In this document: one piece after another, positions 43,125 through 52,470 of the stretch
How positions within the stretch are numbered: position 1 is the stretch's first letter
Layout of the letters: every line of letters begins with the position of its first letter
Origin: CAIRDP01 sp037138335
Lineage (GTDB): Bacteria; Bacteroidota; Bacteroidia; Bacteroidales; FEN-979
NCBI GenBank assembly: GCA_037138335.1
Contig: JBAXIO010000009.1
Span: 62,001 to 126,000 of the forward strand
DNA: 64,000 bases
Direction of reading: 5' to 3'
Notes under the pieces: model-generated
Told to the model about the DNA's origin: nothing
What the model saw: only the letters and a program-made list of their open reading frames with translations
The model's database searches: none
Translations under genes and position numbers: made by a program

Positions 43125-44336
43125 ATGAATCCTGATCTGGCAAAAAACAAGTTTCTCTTTACCGCTGATTCTCTTAAAAAGAAATTCAGGCTCTCGGAAT
43201 TTCTTTCTGAGAAGATAATCACTTCTGTTGCATTTCTTTCTATTGCCGTGATCATCCTGATCTTCGTTTTCGTATTCAGGGAGAGTCTGCCGGCGTTCAA
43301 ACCCCGGGGTAAGCAAAATATTGAACAAACTTCATCATCTGGCAATAAACCCGAAAGTTATGGTAGTTCAGATAGTGCAGGGGCCCTGCAAAAGCCTGAA
43401 TCATACAACGGGGCGGAACCTGCTGCAGCAGCAAATAAACCGGAAACATACTCCGGGGCTGAGCCTGTTTCCAAAGAAAATAAGCCTGAGTCTTACGGAA
43501 GTGTAAAGGATACTTCAGTTTCTGCGGAGGAGGTAAACCCTGATTCAGAATTTGTTGCTAAAGATAATAACAATGAAGGCACTCTTGGAAGCCTTTTCTC
43601 AAACGAATGGTATCCCGTTTCGGAAAATCCGAGGTATGGACTTTTTCCTTTACTTATAGGAACCTTTAAGGTCACCCTGATAGCCATGCTTTTTGCTGCA
43701 CCTATTGCAATACTGGCTGCATTGTTTTCATCTTGCTTTGCTCCCCCATGGTTAAGGGAATGGATCAAGCCTGCAATAGAATTGCTTGCAGGATTTCCTT
43801 CGGTTGTTATTGGATTCTTTGCTCTGATGGTGATGGCGACAGTTTTACAAAATCTATTCGGTTACCAAACCCGCTTAAATTCTTTTGTAGGAGGTATTGC
43901 AATGGCCCTTGCGGCCATACCTATTATTTTTACTATAACAGAAGATGCACTGACAGCAATCCCCGTAACCTTTACAGAAGCCAGTCTTGCACTTGGGGCA
44001 ACGAAATGGCAGACAGCGGTATTTGTGATACTACCGGCTGCAACACCCGGGATTTTTGCTGCAGTATTGCTTGGTGTTGGACGTGTATTCGGGGAAACCA
44101 TGATCGCCCTGATGGCAACCGGAAATGCAGCTTTAAGCGGCTTGAACCCGTTTGAATCGGTTCGGACCCTGGCTGCGACAATCGGAGCGGAAATGGCAGA
44201 AGTGGTTTTCGGGGATATGCATTACGGGATTCTTTTCCTTATAGGTTCCCTGCTCTTTATTTTTAATTTTTCAATCAACGCGATTGCCGAGTTTTATGTA
44301 AAAGGCAAGCTGGTCAAAAAAATTCAGGGGAGGTAG
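43125..44336 (+). CDS. pstC: Phosphate ABC transporter permease PstC with a tandem-repeat periplasmic loop
   Basis: A 403-residue permease (usual length about 300-330). TM1 is at about 35-55 (SVAFLSIAVIILIFVFVF). Next comes an insertion with a 15-residue repeat, KPESYxGxEPxxxxN, in 3.5 copies at residues 75-131, probably in the periplasmic loop after TM1. The standard permease core follows (LFPLLIGTFKVTLIAMLFA, the EAA-loop EASLALGATKWQTAVFVILP, GRVFGETMIALMATGN). An ATG at 43095 is in frame; the one at 43125 gives the more usual N-terminus. It is followed by pstA after one base, with a purine-rich AGGGGAGG site near 44327. Confidence 0.92.
   Translation: MNPDLAKNKFLFTADSLKKKFRLSEFLSEKIITSVAFLSIAVIILIFVFVFRESLPAFKPRGKQNIEQTSSSGNKPESYGSSDSAGALQKPESYNGAEPAAAANKPETYSGAEPVSKENKPESYGSVKDTSVSAEEVNPDSEFVAKDNNNEGTLGSLFSNEWYPVSENPRYGLFPLLIGTFKVTLIAMLFAAPIAILAALFSSCFAPPWLREWIKPAIELLAGFPSVVIGFFALMVMATVLQNLFGYQTRLNSFVGGIAMALAAIPIIFTITEDALTAIPVTFTEASLALGATKWQTAVFVILPAATPGIFAAVLLGVGRVFGETMIALMATGNAALSGLNPFESVRTLAATIGAEMAEVVFGDMHYGILFLIGSLLFIFNFSINAIAEFYVKGKLVKKIQGR
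43347..43517 (+). repeat. 45-bp coding tandem repeat inside pstC
   Basis: Units begin at 43347, 43392, 43437 and 43482, exactly 45 bases apart; the last is partial. Each encodes KPE(S/T)Y followed by G/S/A/E/P-rich residues ending in N or Q. Third-base differences between copies show the repeat is not freshly duplicated. Confidence 0.85.
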
Positions 44337-44337
44337 T

Positions 44338-45237
44338 ATGAAGCTGAAAAATAAAATCATCGGCGGCGCTATTACTACTGCATCAGCTCTTTCTGTAGTA
44401 TTGATCATCGCAATCATAATAATCATCATTGTCGTTACGGTTATCGGGGGCAAAGAGAAGATCTCCTGGGAGTTCCTTACTGCCTTTCCCCGGGATGGTA
44501 TGATGAATGGCGGAATATTCCCTGCTATTTATGGTACCGCGCTTCTGGTAATCATCATGTCGATAGCAGCCGTCCCTTTCGGAGCTATTACTGCAATCTA
44601 CCTTTCAGAATATGCTCACGAAAAATCCTGGCTGGCGCAAACAATACGGTTCGCTGTCAGAACACTTGCAACCATTCCTTCAATTATTTTTGGTTTATTC
44701 GGACTTGGATTTTTTGTTCAATTTGTCGGAGTAGGTATGGATAACTGGTTCCTTGGAGGTCAGCTAAAATGGGCCCAGCCAAACCTTCTCTGGGCGAGTC
44801 TTACCATGGCCCTCCTCACGCTTCCTGTTGTTATTGTTTCGGTGGAAGAAGCTATAAGAACAGTCCCGAGGGAGTTACGTGAAGCGAGTCTTGCGCTCGG
44901 AGCTACTAAATGGCAAACCATAAAGAAAGTGGTCATCCCGGGATCCATATCTGGGATCATGACCGGAACTATCCTTGCTGTAAGCAGGGGGGCAGGTGAA
45001 GTTGCTCCCATACTGTTTACCGGTGCGGCCTATTCCCTCGCGACACTTCCAACATCTTTTTCAGACCAGTTCATGAACCTGGGGTATCATATTTATGTGA
45101 TGTCAACACAATCCTCCAATGTGGATCAGACTCTCCCTATTCAGTTTGCAACTACCCTTGTCCTTTTAATGCTCACTTTTACGCTTAATTTAACTGCCGT
45201 ACTTATCAGGTCCAGCCTGAGGCGGAGAGTGAAATGA
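44338..45237 (+). CDS. pstA: Phosphate ABC transporter permease PstA
   Basis: A 299-residue inner-membrane permease paired with PstC. It has six helices, the first at about 16-40 (ASALSVVLIIAIIIIIIVV). The EAA motif region is ELREASLALGATKWQTIKKV, followed by GIMTGTILAVSRGAGEVAPI. Length is normal, with no insertion comparable to that in PstC. pstB starts 8 bases downstream. Confidence 0.95.
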   Translation: MKLKNKIIGGAITTASALSVVLIIAIIIIIIVVTVIGGKEKISWEFLTAFPRDGMMNGGIFPAIYGTALLVIIMSIAAVPFGAITAIYLSEYAHEKSWLAQTIRFAVRTLATIPSIIFGLFGLGFFVQFVGVGMDNWFLGGQLKWAQPNLLWASLTMALLTLPVVIVSVEEAIRTVPRELREASLALGATKWQTIKKVVIPGSISGIMTGTILAVSRGAGEVAPILFTGAAYSLATLPTSFSDQFMNLGYHIYVMSTQSSNVDQTLPIQFATTLVLLMLTFTLNLTAVLIRSSLRRRVK

Positions 45238-45245
45238 TTTAAATT

Positions 45246-46004
45246 ATGAAAGAAGAAAAAATTGTAACCCGGGATCTAACCCTTTATTACGGCCAGAAAA
45301 TGGCCCTGAACTCTATCAATATCCATATACCCGAAAAGGAAGTAACCGCTTTCATCGGCCCTTCAGGCTGCGGAAAGTCAACATTTCTTCGTTGCCTGAA
45401 CCGTATGAATGACCTTATACCGAGCGTGAAGATCACAGGTGAAATCCGGATTGACAACCTTGATATCTACCAGAAAAAGATAGATGTGGTAAATCTCAGA
45501 AAAAAGATCGGGATGGTCTTCCAGAAATCGAATCCTTTTGCTAAATCTATTTTTGAAAATATTGCATACGGACCAAGGATCAATGGCATTAGTAATATGA
45601 AGGCCCTGACCGAAATTGTTGAAAGGTCTTTACAAAACGCAGCCATTTGGGACGAGGTGAAAGATCGTATGCATGATTCGGCACTCGGACTGTCGGGCGG
45701 GCAGCAGCAGAGACTCTGTATTGCACGCACCCTCGCTGTTGAACCGGAAATAATTCTCATGGATGAGCCAGCCAGTGCACTTGATCCGATATCCACAGGT
45801 AAAATAGAAGAGCTTATCTTTCAGCTTAAAAAGGATTACACTATCGTCATAGTCACACATAACATGCAGCAGGCTGCCCGCGTAAGCGATCATACGGCAT
45901 TTTTCTATCTGGGTGAACTTATTGAACACGGTAAAACACGCAAGATCTTTACAACTCCCGATAAAAAGCAAACGGAAGAGTATATCACCGGCAGGTTCGG
46001 TTGA
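45246..46004 (+). CDS. pstB: Phosphate ABC transporter ATP-binding protein PstB
   Basis: A 252-residue ATPase. Walker A is GPSGCGKSTFLRCLNRMNDL, with the PstB-specific RCLNRMND. The signature is GLSGGQQQRLCIARTLAVEP, Walker B is ILMDEPASALDP, and the switch His is in IVIVTHNMQQAARVSD. It powers phosphate import with PstC and PstA. It is in an operon with phoU 48 bases downstream. Confidence 0.97.
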   Translation: MKEEKIVTRDLTLYYGQKMALNSINIHIPEKEVTAFIGPSGCGKSTFLRCLNRMNDLIPSVKITGEIRIDNLDIYQKKIDVVNLRKKIGMVFQKSNPFAKSIFENIAYGPRINGISNMKALTEIVERSLQNAAIWDEVKDRMHDSALGLSGGQQQRLCIARTLAVEPEIILMDEPASALDPISTGKIEELIFQLKKDYTIVIVTHNMQQAARVSDHTAFFYLGELIEHGKTRKIFTTPDKKQTEEYITGRFG

Positions 46005-46052
46005 TGGTTCACCCTGATATCATTTAACAACTAATAATAAAGAAATAGAATC

Positions 46053-46838
46053 ATGGAACGTCATTTTGAACTCGAATTGGAGAAGCTGAACAAACGATTA
46101 ATTAAAATGGGAAACCTGGTTGCTGAGCAGGTTCACAATGTTTTTGATGCACTTCTGAGGGGTGATTCAGAACTGGCCCATCAGATCATTGAGAAGGACA
46201 GCAAGGTTGATAAGCTTGATAACAAGATCGACAAACTTTGCCAGAGACTTTTCGCTTTAACCCAGCCTGTTGCGACAGACCTGAGGCTTATAATGGCAGC
46301 GCTCAGGATCAATAACGATCTTGAAAGGATGGGCGACCATGCAGTTTCCATTGCACAAAAAATTGAAGGTGTCAGTGATTTCCACGAGTTTATCGAGGAG
46401 CTTCATATTGATGAGATTGTGAAAATGACCGATATGATCGTGAATGATGTCATCACAATCCTTAATACAAAAAACGTAGCTTTCGTTAAAGATATTTTCG
46501 AACTTGCTATAACAATTGATGTGAAGGCACAGGCTGCAAGGGCAAAGATCATGGAGGAGATGTTGCATAAATCTGACGTGATCGTTGTTGCAACAAATCT
46601 TATTATTATCCTTACAAATGTAGAAAGGCTGGCAGGCTATTCAACCAATATTGCCGAATCCATCGTGTTTGTGGTGGATGGCAGGATCATGAAGCATAAG
46701 AAGAAATCGTTTGATATTTTGAACATAACACCTGCATCAGAAATGGTTCAGACTGCCGAACCGGCCTCAGAACATCAGGACGAAATTACTGAACAGGATC
46801 CCGAACCTACCTCTGAAGCCACACCCTCAGAAGGCTGA
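46053..46838 (+). CDS. phoU: Phosphate uptake regulator PhoU with acidic tail
   Basis: A 261-residue protein made of two three-helix PhoU bundles with the metal-binding E/DxxxD motifs (LRINNDLERMGDHAVSIAQK, ILTNVERLAGYSTNIAES). It links the Pst transporter to PhoR-type kinase signalling. After residue 225 there is an extra acidic, Pro/Glu/Thr-rich tail (EPASEHQDEITEQDPEPTSE) missing from the usual 215-235-residue proteins. The last 32 bases overlap the 3' end of the convergent hybrid kinase gene. Confidence 0.94.
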   Translation: MERHFELELEKLNKRLIKMGNLVAEQVHNVFDALLRGDSELAHQIIEKDSKVDKLDNKIDKLCQRLFALTQPVATDLRLIMAALRINNDLERMGDHAVSIAQKIEGVSDFHEFIEELHIDEIVKMTDMIVNDVITILNTKNVAFVKDIFELAITIDVKAQAARAKIMEEMLHKSDVIVVATNLIIILTNVERLAGYSTNIAESIVFVVDGRIMKHKKKSFDILNITPASEMVQTAEPASEHQDEITEQDPEPTSEATPSEG

Positions 46839-49800
46839 GCAGCTTCTCGGTCTGAACCGGCTTTGACATATAATCGTTTGCACCGGCTTCTATGCATTTT
46901 TCCCGGTCGCCTTTCATGGCTTTAGCCGTCAATGCGATAATAGGAAGGTTTGCAAACCGTTCTTCTTTCCTGATCTCGCGCATGGCAGTATAGCCGTCCA
47001 TCTCGGGCATCATGATATCCATTATGACGAGGCTGATGCCCGGGTTCTGGTGAAGTTTATCGATCCCCTCCTTGCCGGTGCGGCCAACTAAAATGTCAAC
47101 ATTTTTCTCCTCGAGGATCTTTGAAAGCACATACACATTCCTCATATCGTCATCGACAACAAGGATTGTCTTCCCTTTGAAGATTGTATCGGGCAGGAAG
47201 CCTGAGCTTTCACTCTGGGGTTCCTCAACAACTGCAGGCTTTTCCTTTTTAACTTCCGGAGGCTTCTTATACACAATGGGAGATTCAAGCACGTCCTGCT
47301 CTTCGTCGGATTTGACGCCCTGGTATATCACCGGAATAAAAATGGTAAAGGTGCTGCCTTCTCCCACTTTGCTTCTCAGTTGTATTTCGCCACCCAGGAG
47401 GCGTGCAAGGCTCCTCGAGATGGTCAGGCCAAGGCCTGTGCCCCCGAATTTCCTGCTTACCGTACCGTCGGCCTGCTGGAAGGCTTCAAAAATTGCGTGC
47501 TTCTTATCGTCGGGGATACCAATGCCGGTATCGGTTACAATGATAGCAAGGGTATTTTCGGCTTTCAGGGAAAGATTGTTAAAACGAACCCCTGTTTCGG
47601 CTTTTGCAATTTTGATTGTCACACTGCCATGTTCCGTGAATTTGATTGCATTCGACATAAGGTTCTTGATGATCTGAAGCAGCCTTTGAAGATCCGTTTC
47701 AAAAGTCCCCGGAATCCCCTTTTCGAGCAATGTTTTCAATTCTATGTTCTTGGGCTGCGTGAGCGGCGTGAAAGTGCGGATTACATAATCCAGGATATCC
47801 TCGGGGCTCACTGCTTCAATCTCAAGTTCCATCTTGCCCGCTTCTACTTTCGACAGGTCAAGGATGTCGTTGATCAGCTCGAGGAGGTCGGTACCTGATG
47901 AATGGACGATCTTGGCAAATTCAACCTCATCGGGCGTCATCACACCGTTTTTATTTGACGAAAGTATTTCAGACAGAACCAGGATGCTGTTGAGCGGAGT
48001 GCGGAGTTCATGCGACATATTCGCGAGAAATTCCGATTTGTACCTGCTTGCGATCTCAAGGGCTTCGGCTTTTTGCCTGATCTCTTCCTGCGCAAGTTCA
48101 AGTTCTCCGTTCTTCTTGCGGATGTCGTCGCGTTGCAGTTCCAGTACTTTGGTGCGTTCTTCAAGTTCCTCATTGATGACCCTCAGCTCTTCCTGCTGAT
48201 GCTGCAGGCTTTCCTCCGACATACGAAGGGCTTTTGTCTGCTCTTCAAGTTCCTGGTTGATCTGCCTGAGTTCTTCCTTCTGATGGGCCATTTCGTTTGC
48301 CTGTTCCTGGGTCTTCTTAAGCAACTGCTCCACCCGCTCCCTTGAACGTGCCGTATTTAATGCAACAGCAATATTCTCAAGAGAGGTATCGAGGAACTTT
48401 TGTTTTTGCTCGTCAAACGGTCGGAAAGAACCTAGTTCAATCACCCCTGAAAGCACGTTTTCAAACACTATCGGGGCCAGGATGAAATACTGGGGATGCA
48501 CATTCTCATGGCCGATATTCACTGCTGGCAATGTTTCAGATGAAGAATAGAAAGTCATCTTTTTACGTTCCTTGCCAACCTGTCCTACCAGTCCCTCACC
48601 CATAGCCAGGGGTTTTGTCGATACAAGGTCCCCCGAATACGCATAGGCGGCCGAGAGGTGCAGCAGATGGTCGTCTTCATGGGTATATAACAAACCGATC
48701 TGGGCATCAAGGTAATGGGAAAGGAAAGAAATAAGCTCCTCGCATAATTCCTTTATCTTTTTTTCGCCGGATATCTTTATCCCAAGCTCATTCAGTCCTG
48801 TCTTAAGCCAGTCCTGGTAAGAAATCTCGATATGAGCCTCCCTCAGCTTGTTGGTCATTTCATATAAAGCGATCCCGAGAGTGTCGCTGTCGCTCCTGGG
48901 AACTATGTTTGAAGAATAATCCCCGCTGGCGATAGCCCTGGCCTGCTTCACGACATTCTTGAAACTCTCGACCATCTGGTTCATCGACTTGCCCAGGATA
49001 TCCTCTTCACTGCGTACCCTTACCGATTTGCTGTAATCGCCAAGCGCTACAGCCTGGCTCACATCAGCCATCGATTTAAGCGAGATGACAAGACGTATAA
49101 ACTCATCCTTCATCTCTCCAACTTCGTCTTTTGAAACTTTTACATCACGGATGATGAGCTGCCCGCTGCCAACTTGTTTAGCCCATTCCGAAAGGACCTT
49201 CAGGGGCTTGACGAACCTTCTTGTAACCAGTATTGAAAGGATGAAAACAACAAGAGTTGTAATGATAAGGGATATTTTTGCAAATGACGACAGCTCCTGT
49301 GCAACAGCATGGGCTTCTCCCTGGTCAATCTCTTCCACCAGGGCCCAGTTTACACCTAGTTGTTCAATAACATCGAGATTACGGTAAATCCCGATCACTA
49401 TTTTACCCTGGCTGGTAGGGTAAATGGAAACCTCTTCACGTATCGGGTCACCGTCGGGTTTCAGGATCAGGTTATTGGCTTTATATTCCTGCCATATCCT
49501 GGTCCTTTCATTGATCTCGGGTGTATTAAGGATAGGGCTCTTGCCGCTGATATTGCTGTTTGAGCGCATGATCAGGTCGATGCCGACAATATAAACATGG
49601 CCTGATGCACCGAAGCCAACACCATATTGAATGATCTTGTCTATCTTTTCAGTGGAGATCTGGAGTGAAAGTACACCTATCTTGGTCCCGTTACCATCTG
49701 TTACAGGGCAACCCAGGAATCCATAGGCCTCATGGTTGCCGGGGGGATAGAACTCAAGGTCGGAAAACATGGGCTTCCCCTCGGTGATAACCTTTTTAGT

Positions 49801-50343
49801 CATCCTGGCGAACCGGGTCACTGAAAGTTCCGAATTGAAAAGATTTTTCCCGAAATCAGAACTTTTGTTCAGTTCAAATACGAGATTCCCCTTTAAATCG
49901 GTGAAATAGATGTTATGAATGCCGTCGGGGATCCAGCTTCTCTGTATCTCGAATCTCAGGTTGTCGGCAAATTCCTGGTACTTGCTTTTTCCTCCCTGGG
50001 TATTTTTTACCCCGTTCTCACTGCCATATTCGGTAAGATGTTCGAAAAAATAAATGTGATTCTTATCCCTTGCCATCTCTCCCAGGTAAGTGTCCAAATC
50101 GGTAAAATAGGTGTTGAGATAATTGATCCGGAGCTGGGAGGTGGTGAACAGGGCTTTTTTTGCCATAATGCTCAACCCCATGTAATAATTCCGGAAGTTG
50201 ATGTAGCTTAGTGTCGCAAGGGGAATCAGCGAAATGGCCAGAAAGTAAAGGAGCATTGTTTTCCCTATGCCGATATTTTTCAGGGTGCGGTAATCAAATT
50301 CAAGGATTGAGCGTCTGATCCTGTTCCCAAAATTGTTGGTCAT
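46807..50343 (-). CDS. Membrane hybrid sensor histidine kinase (dCache-HAMP-GAF-HisKA-HATPase-REC)
   Basis: A 1178-residue protein. TM1 is at about 29-48. A Cache-type periplasmic sensor spans 55-345 (IYFTDLKGNLVFELNKSS, VLSLQISTEKIDKIIQ), TM2 is at about 358-378, and two HAMP-like segments fill 380-500. A GAF domain covers about 525-680, then a long coiled coil runs from 685 to 770. The HisKA domain has His778 (FLANMSHELRTPLNS), the HATPase has KNLMSNAIKFTEHG and GTGLGLTISRSLARLLGG, and the C-terminal receiver has Asp1109 (VIMDIMMPEMDGYT). No Hpt domain is present. It follows the other hybrid kinase by 13 bases. The signal and output are unknown; it converges on phoU. Confidence 0.92.
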   Translation of the reverse strand: MTNNFGNRIRRSILEFDYRTLKNIGIGKTMLLYFLAISLIPLATLSYINFRNYYMGLSIMAKKALFTTSQLRINYLNTYFTDLDTYLGEMARDKNHIYFFEHLTEYGSENGVKNTQGGKSKYQEFADNLRFEIQRSWIPDGIHNIYFTDLKGNLVFELNKSSDFGKNLFNSELSVTRFARMTKKVITEGKPMFSDLEFYPPGNHEAYGFLGCPVTDGNGTKIGVLSLQISTEKIDKIIQYGVGFGASGHVYIVGIDLIMRSNSNISGKSPILNTPEINERTRIWQEYKANNLILKPDGDPIREEVSIYPTSQGKIVIGIYRNLDVIEQLGVNWALVEEIDQGEAHAVAQELSSFAKISLIITTLVVFILSILVTRRFVKPLKVLSEWAKQVGSGQLIIRDVKVSKDEVGEMKDEFIRLVISLKSMADVSQAVALGDYSKSVRVRSEEDILGKSMNQMVESFKNVVKQARAIASGDYSSNIVPRSDSDTLGIALYEMTNKLREAHIEISYQDWLKTGLNELGIKISGEKKIKELCEELISFLSHYLDAQIGLLYTHEDDHLLHLSAAYAYSGDLVSTKPLAMGEGLVGQVGKERKKMTFYSSSETLPAVNIGHENVHPQYFILAPIVFENVLSGVIELGSFRPFDEQKQKFLDTSLENIAVALNTARSRERVEQLLKKTQEQANEMAHQKEELRQINQELEEQTKALRMSEESLQHQQEELRVINEELEERTKVLELQRDDIRKKNGELELAQEEIRQKAEALEIASRYKSEFLANMSHELRTPLNSILVLSEILSSNKNGVMTPDEVEFAKIVHSSGTDLLELINDILDLSKVEAGKMELEIEAVSPEDILDYVIRTFTPLTQPKNIELKTLLEKGIPGTFETDLQRLLQIIKNLMSNAIKFTEHGSVTIKIAKAETGVRFNNLSLKAENTLAIIVTDTGIGIPDDKKHAIFEAFQQADGTVSRKFGGTGLGLTISRSLARLLGGEIQLRSKVGEGSTFTIFIPVIYQGVKSDEEQDVLESPIVYKKPPEVKKEKPAVVEEPQSESSGFLPDTIFKGKTILVVDDDMRNVYVLSKILEEKNVDILVGRTGKEGIDKLHQNPGISLVIMDIMMPEMDGYTAMREIRKEERFANLPIIALTAKAMKGDREKCIEAGANDYMSKPVQTEKLLSLLRVWLQR

Positions 50344-50356
50344 AATCCTTTGGATT

Positions 50357-52384
50357 TCACTTTGAATAATATTTCTCTATTGTCTGGAAAACTTCCTGAG
50401 GGTTAATAGGTTTGGAAATATAGTCGTTCATGCCGGCGGCAATGCACTTCTCTTTGTCGCCTTTCATGGCATTTGCCGTCAGGGCTATTATCGGGGTCTC
50501 ATTGTTTTTGCCGTCGGCATCCTGCCGTATCAGGCGGGTTGATTCAATCCCGTCCATTTCAGGCATCATGACATCCATGAGGATGATATCGAAAGCTGTT
50601 TCATGTGCCTTATGCATGGCTTCAAGGCCGTTGGAAGCGGTAGTCACATGCCAGCCCCTTTTCCCAAGCAGTTGCACTATGATCCTCTGGTTGATAGGCT
50701 GGTCTTCGGCTACAAGAATATTAAGTTCAGGGCCTGATTTACTGATTTCCAGGATACGGGAATCAGAGCTTTTCTGGTTGGCTTCAAGCTTGAAGATCCT
50801 CTGTATCATATTCAGCAGTTCGAGCTGGAGAACCGGTTTGAACAGGTAATTATTGAGCCCTTCAGAAGCAAGTTTACGGGTAGCCTGTACCGATTTGTTG
50901 CTGAGCAATACCACTATTTCCGGTTTTTGTTTGGCCGGCGCAGCCTCCAGCAGTTTATGGCGTTGTGCCTCGGTTTGGCTGTTCTGAAGCAAAGAGTCAA
51001 TCAATACCAGGCTGACCGGGTCTTTGACGTCGGCATTCATCATCCTGAGGCATTCATCGGTTGAGGATGTTATTACCGGTTTAAAGCCCAGGTCGATAAG
51101 GAATTCGGCGGTTTGCCGGGCATGACCTGGTTCTGCATCAGCAATGATCACCCTGCTTCCTTTAAGTTTATCGGGAAGGTCGAGCTTCAGTGCAGGATCG
51201 GAAGGATTCGGGCTGAACAGTGTCAGCGTAAATTGGAAAGTGCTGCCGCTGCCTACCTTGCTGTTCACAATAACTTTTCCACCCATAAGTTCCACCAGTT
51301 TCTTGGAGATAGTAAGCCCGAGACCGGTTCCCCCGTATGTACGGGTTGTTGATTTATCAGCCTGGTGATAAGACTCAAACAATTTTTCAAGTTTGTCGGG
51401 AGGTATGCCGATACCGGTATCCTTTACTGAAAAATTCAGGACATAAGTATTTTCGAGATGTTCAGGGATTTCTACTTTAAGGCAGATATTCCCCTTTTCG
51501 GTGAATTTCAGTGCGTTGCCTATGAGATTTATCAGTACCTGGCGGATCCTTGTAGGGTCCCCAAGGAAAGTATCAGGCATCCCGGCAGGGTGTTCACAAA
51601 AAAATGCCAGGTTCTTCTGGTAGGTTTTTACCGAAAGCAGGTGGACCACCGATTCAAGAAGTTCCCTCAGGCTGAATTCTATGATCTCAATCTCGATCTT
51701 GTCGGCTTCAATCTTTGAAATATCGAGGATTTCGTTAATGATCTCAAGCAATGATTCCCCGCTCTGCCTTATATCTGAGAGCTGTTCTTTATAATGCTGG
51801 GTAAGGTCCTCGTCCATCAGCATCAGGTCGGTCATACCTATGATGCCGTTGAGAGGGGTCCTGATTTCATGGCTCATATTTGCCAGGAAAGAGCTTTTTG
51901 CCAGTGTCGCCACTTCCGCGGTTCGCTTTGCTTTGTCGAGTTCGGCAACCGTGTTCTGCAATTCCACGGTGGCAATCTGCAGTGCATGCTTCTGTTTAAA
52001 GAAGTCGATATAGGCCCTGATCTTATTCTGAAGTATCTTCCGGTCAAGGGGCTTGTAAAGGTAATCCACGGCCCCCGTCTCATACCCCCTGAAGATCTGC
52101 TTGGGCTGGCGGTAAGTCGCCGTGATAAAAATAATCGGGATGCTCTTTGTTCGTTCGCTGCCCCTCATCAGTTCCGCTGTTTCGAAACCATCCATGCCGG
52201 GCATGTTGACATCGAGCAGGACCAGTGAAATTTCATGTTCTATCATTATGGCCAGCGCTTCATTACCCGAAAGGGCCTTGATAATGTTGAGTTCCGGGCT
52301 GGTAATAATAGTTTCAAGAGTGATCAGGTTTTCTGTCCTGTCATCGACAATAAGGATGTTGAATTTTTCAGTGCTGCTTTCCAT
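50357..52384 (-). CDS. Cytoplasmic hybrid histidine kinase with three receiver domains (REC-HisKA-HATPase-REC-REC)
   Basis: A 675-residue soluble protein. The N-terminal receiver has Asp58 (LVLLDVNMPGMDG). A short helical linker leads to HisKA with His172 (FLANMSHEIRTPLNG) and a HATPase (LINLIGNALKFTEKG, GTGLGLTISKKLVELMGG). A divergent second receiver lies at about 412-530 (VSLVLIDSLLQ), and a canonical third receiver at about 548-670 (ILMDVMMPEMDGIE). No membrane segment or Hpt domain is seen. The N-terminal receiver suggests it is itself controlled by another kinase, possibly the membrane hybrid kinase encoded 13 bases downstream. Confidence 0.9.
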   Translation of the reverse strand: MESSTEKFNILIVDDRTENLITLETIITSPELNIIKALSGNEALAIMIEHEISLVLLDVNMPGMDGFETAELMRGSERTKSIPIIFITATYRQPKQIFRGYETGAVDYLYKPLDRKILQNKIRAYIDFFKQKHALQIATVELQNTVAELDKAKRTAEVATLAKSSFLANMSHEIRTPLNGIIGMTDLMLMDEDLTQHYKEQLSDIRQSGESLLEIINEILDISKIEADKIEIEIIEFSLRELLESVVHLLSVKTYQKNLAFFCEHPAGMPDTFLGDPTRIRQVLINLIGNALKFTEKGNICLKVEIPEHLENTYVLNFSVKDTGIGIPPDKLEKLFESYHQADKSTTRTYGGTGLGLTISKKLVELMGGKVIVNSKVGSGSTFQFTLTLFSPNPSDPALKLDLPDKLKGSRVIIADAEPGHARQTAEFLIDLGFKPVITSSTDECLRMMNADVKDPVSLVLIDSLLQNSQTEAQRHKLLEAAPAKQKPEIVVLLSNKSVQATRKLASEGLNNYLFKPVLQLELLNMIQRIFKLEANQKSSDSRILEISKSGPELNILVAEDQPINQRIIVQLLGKRGWHVTTASNGLEAMHKAHETAFDIILMDVMMPEMDGIESTRLIRQDADGKNNETPIIALTANAMKGDKEKCIAAGMNDYISKPINPQEVFQTIEKYYSK

Positions 52385-52407
52385 TTTGATCAGGGCGGTT
52401 ATTACGA

Positions 52408-52415
52408 CAAAAATA
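52408..52415 (-). promoter_or_regulatory. -7 box of the hybrid-kinase operon
   Basis: TATTTTTG on the minus strand matches TAnnTTTG 23 bases before the ATG at 52384. It is divergent from the transporter promoter. Confidence 0.5.
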
Positions 52416-52444
52416 GGATAATTTGGTGAAATTCAGAATTCCTT

Positions 52445-52452
52445 TATTTTTG
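52445..52452 (+). promoter_or_regulatory. -7 box of the sugar transporter gene
   Basis: TATTTTTG matches TAnnTTTG 18 bases before the ATG at 52471, giving a leader of about 12 bases. Confidence 0.5.
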
Positions 52453-52470
52453 CCCTGAAAATCTTCCTTC

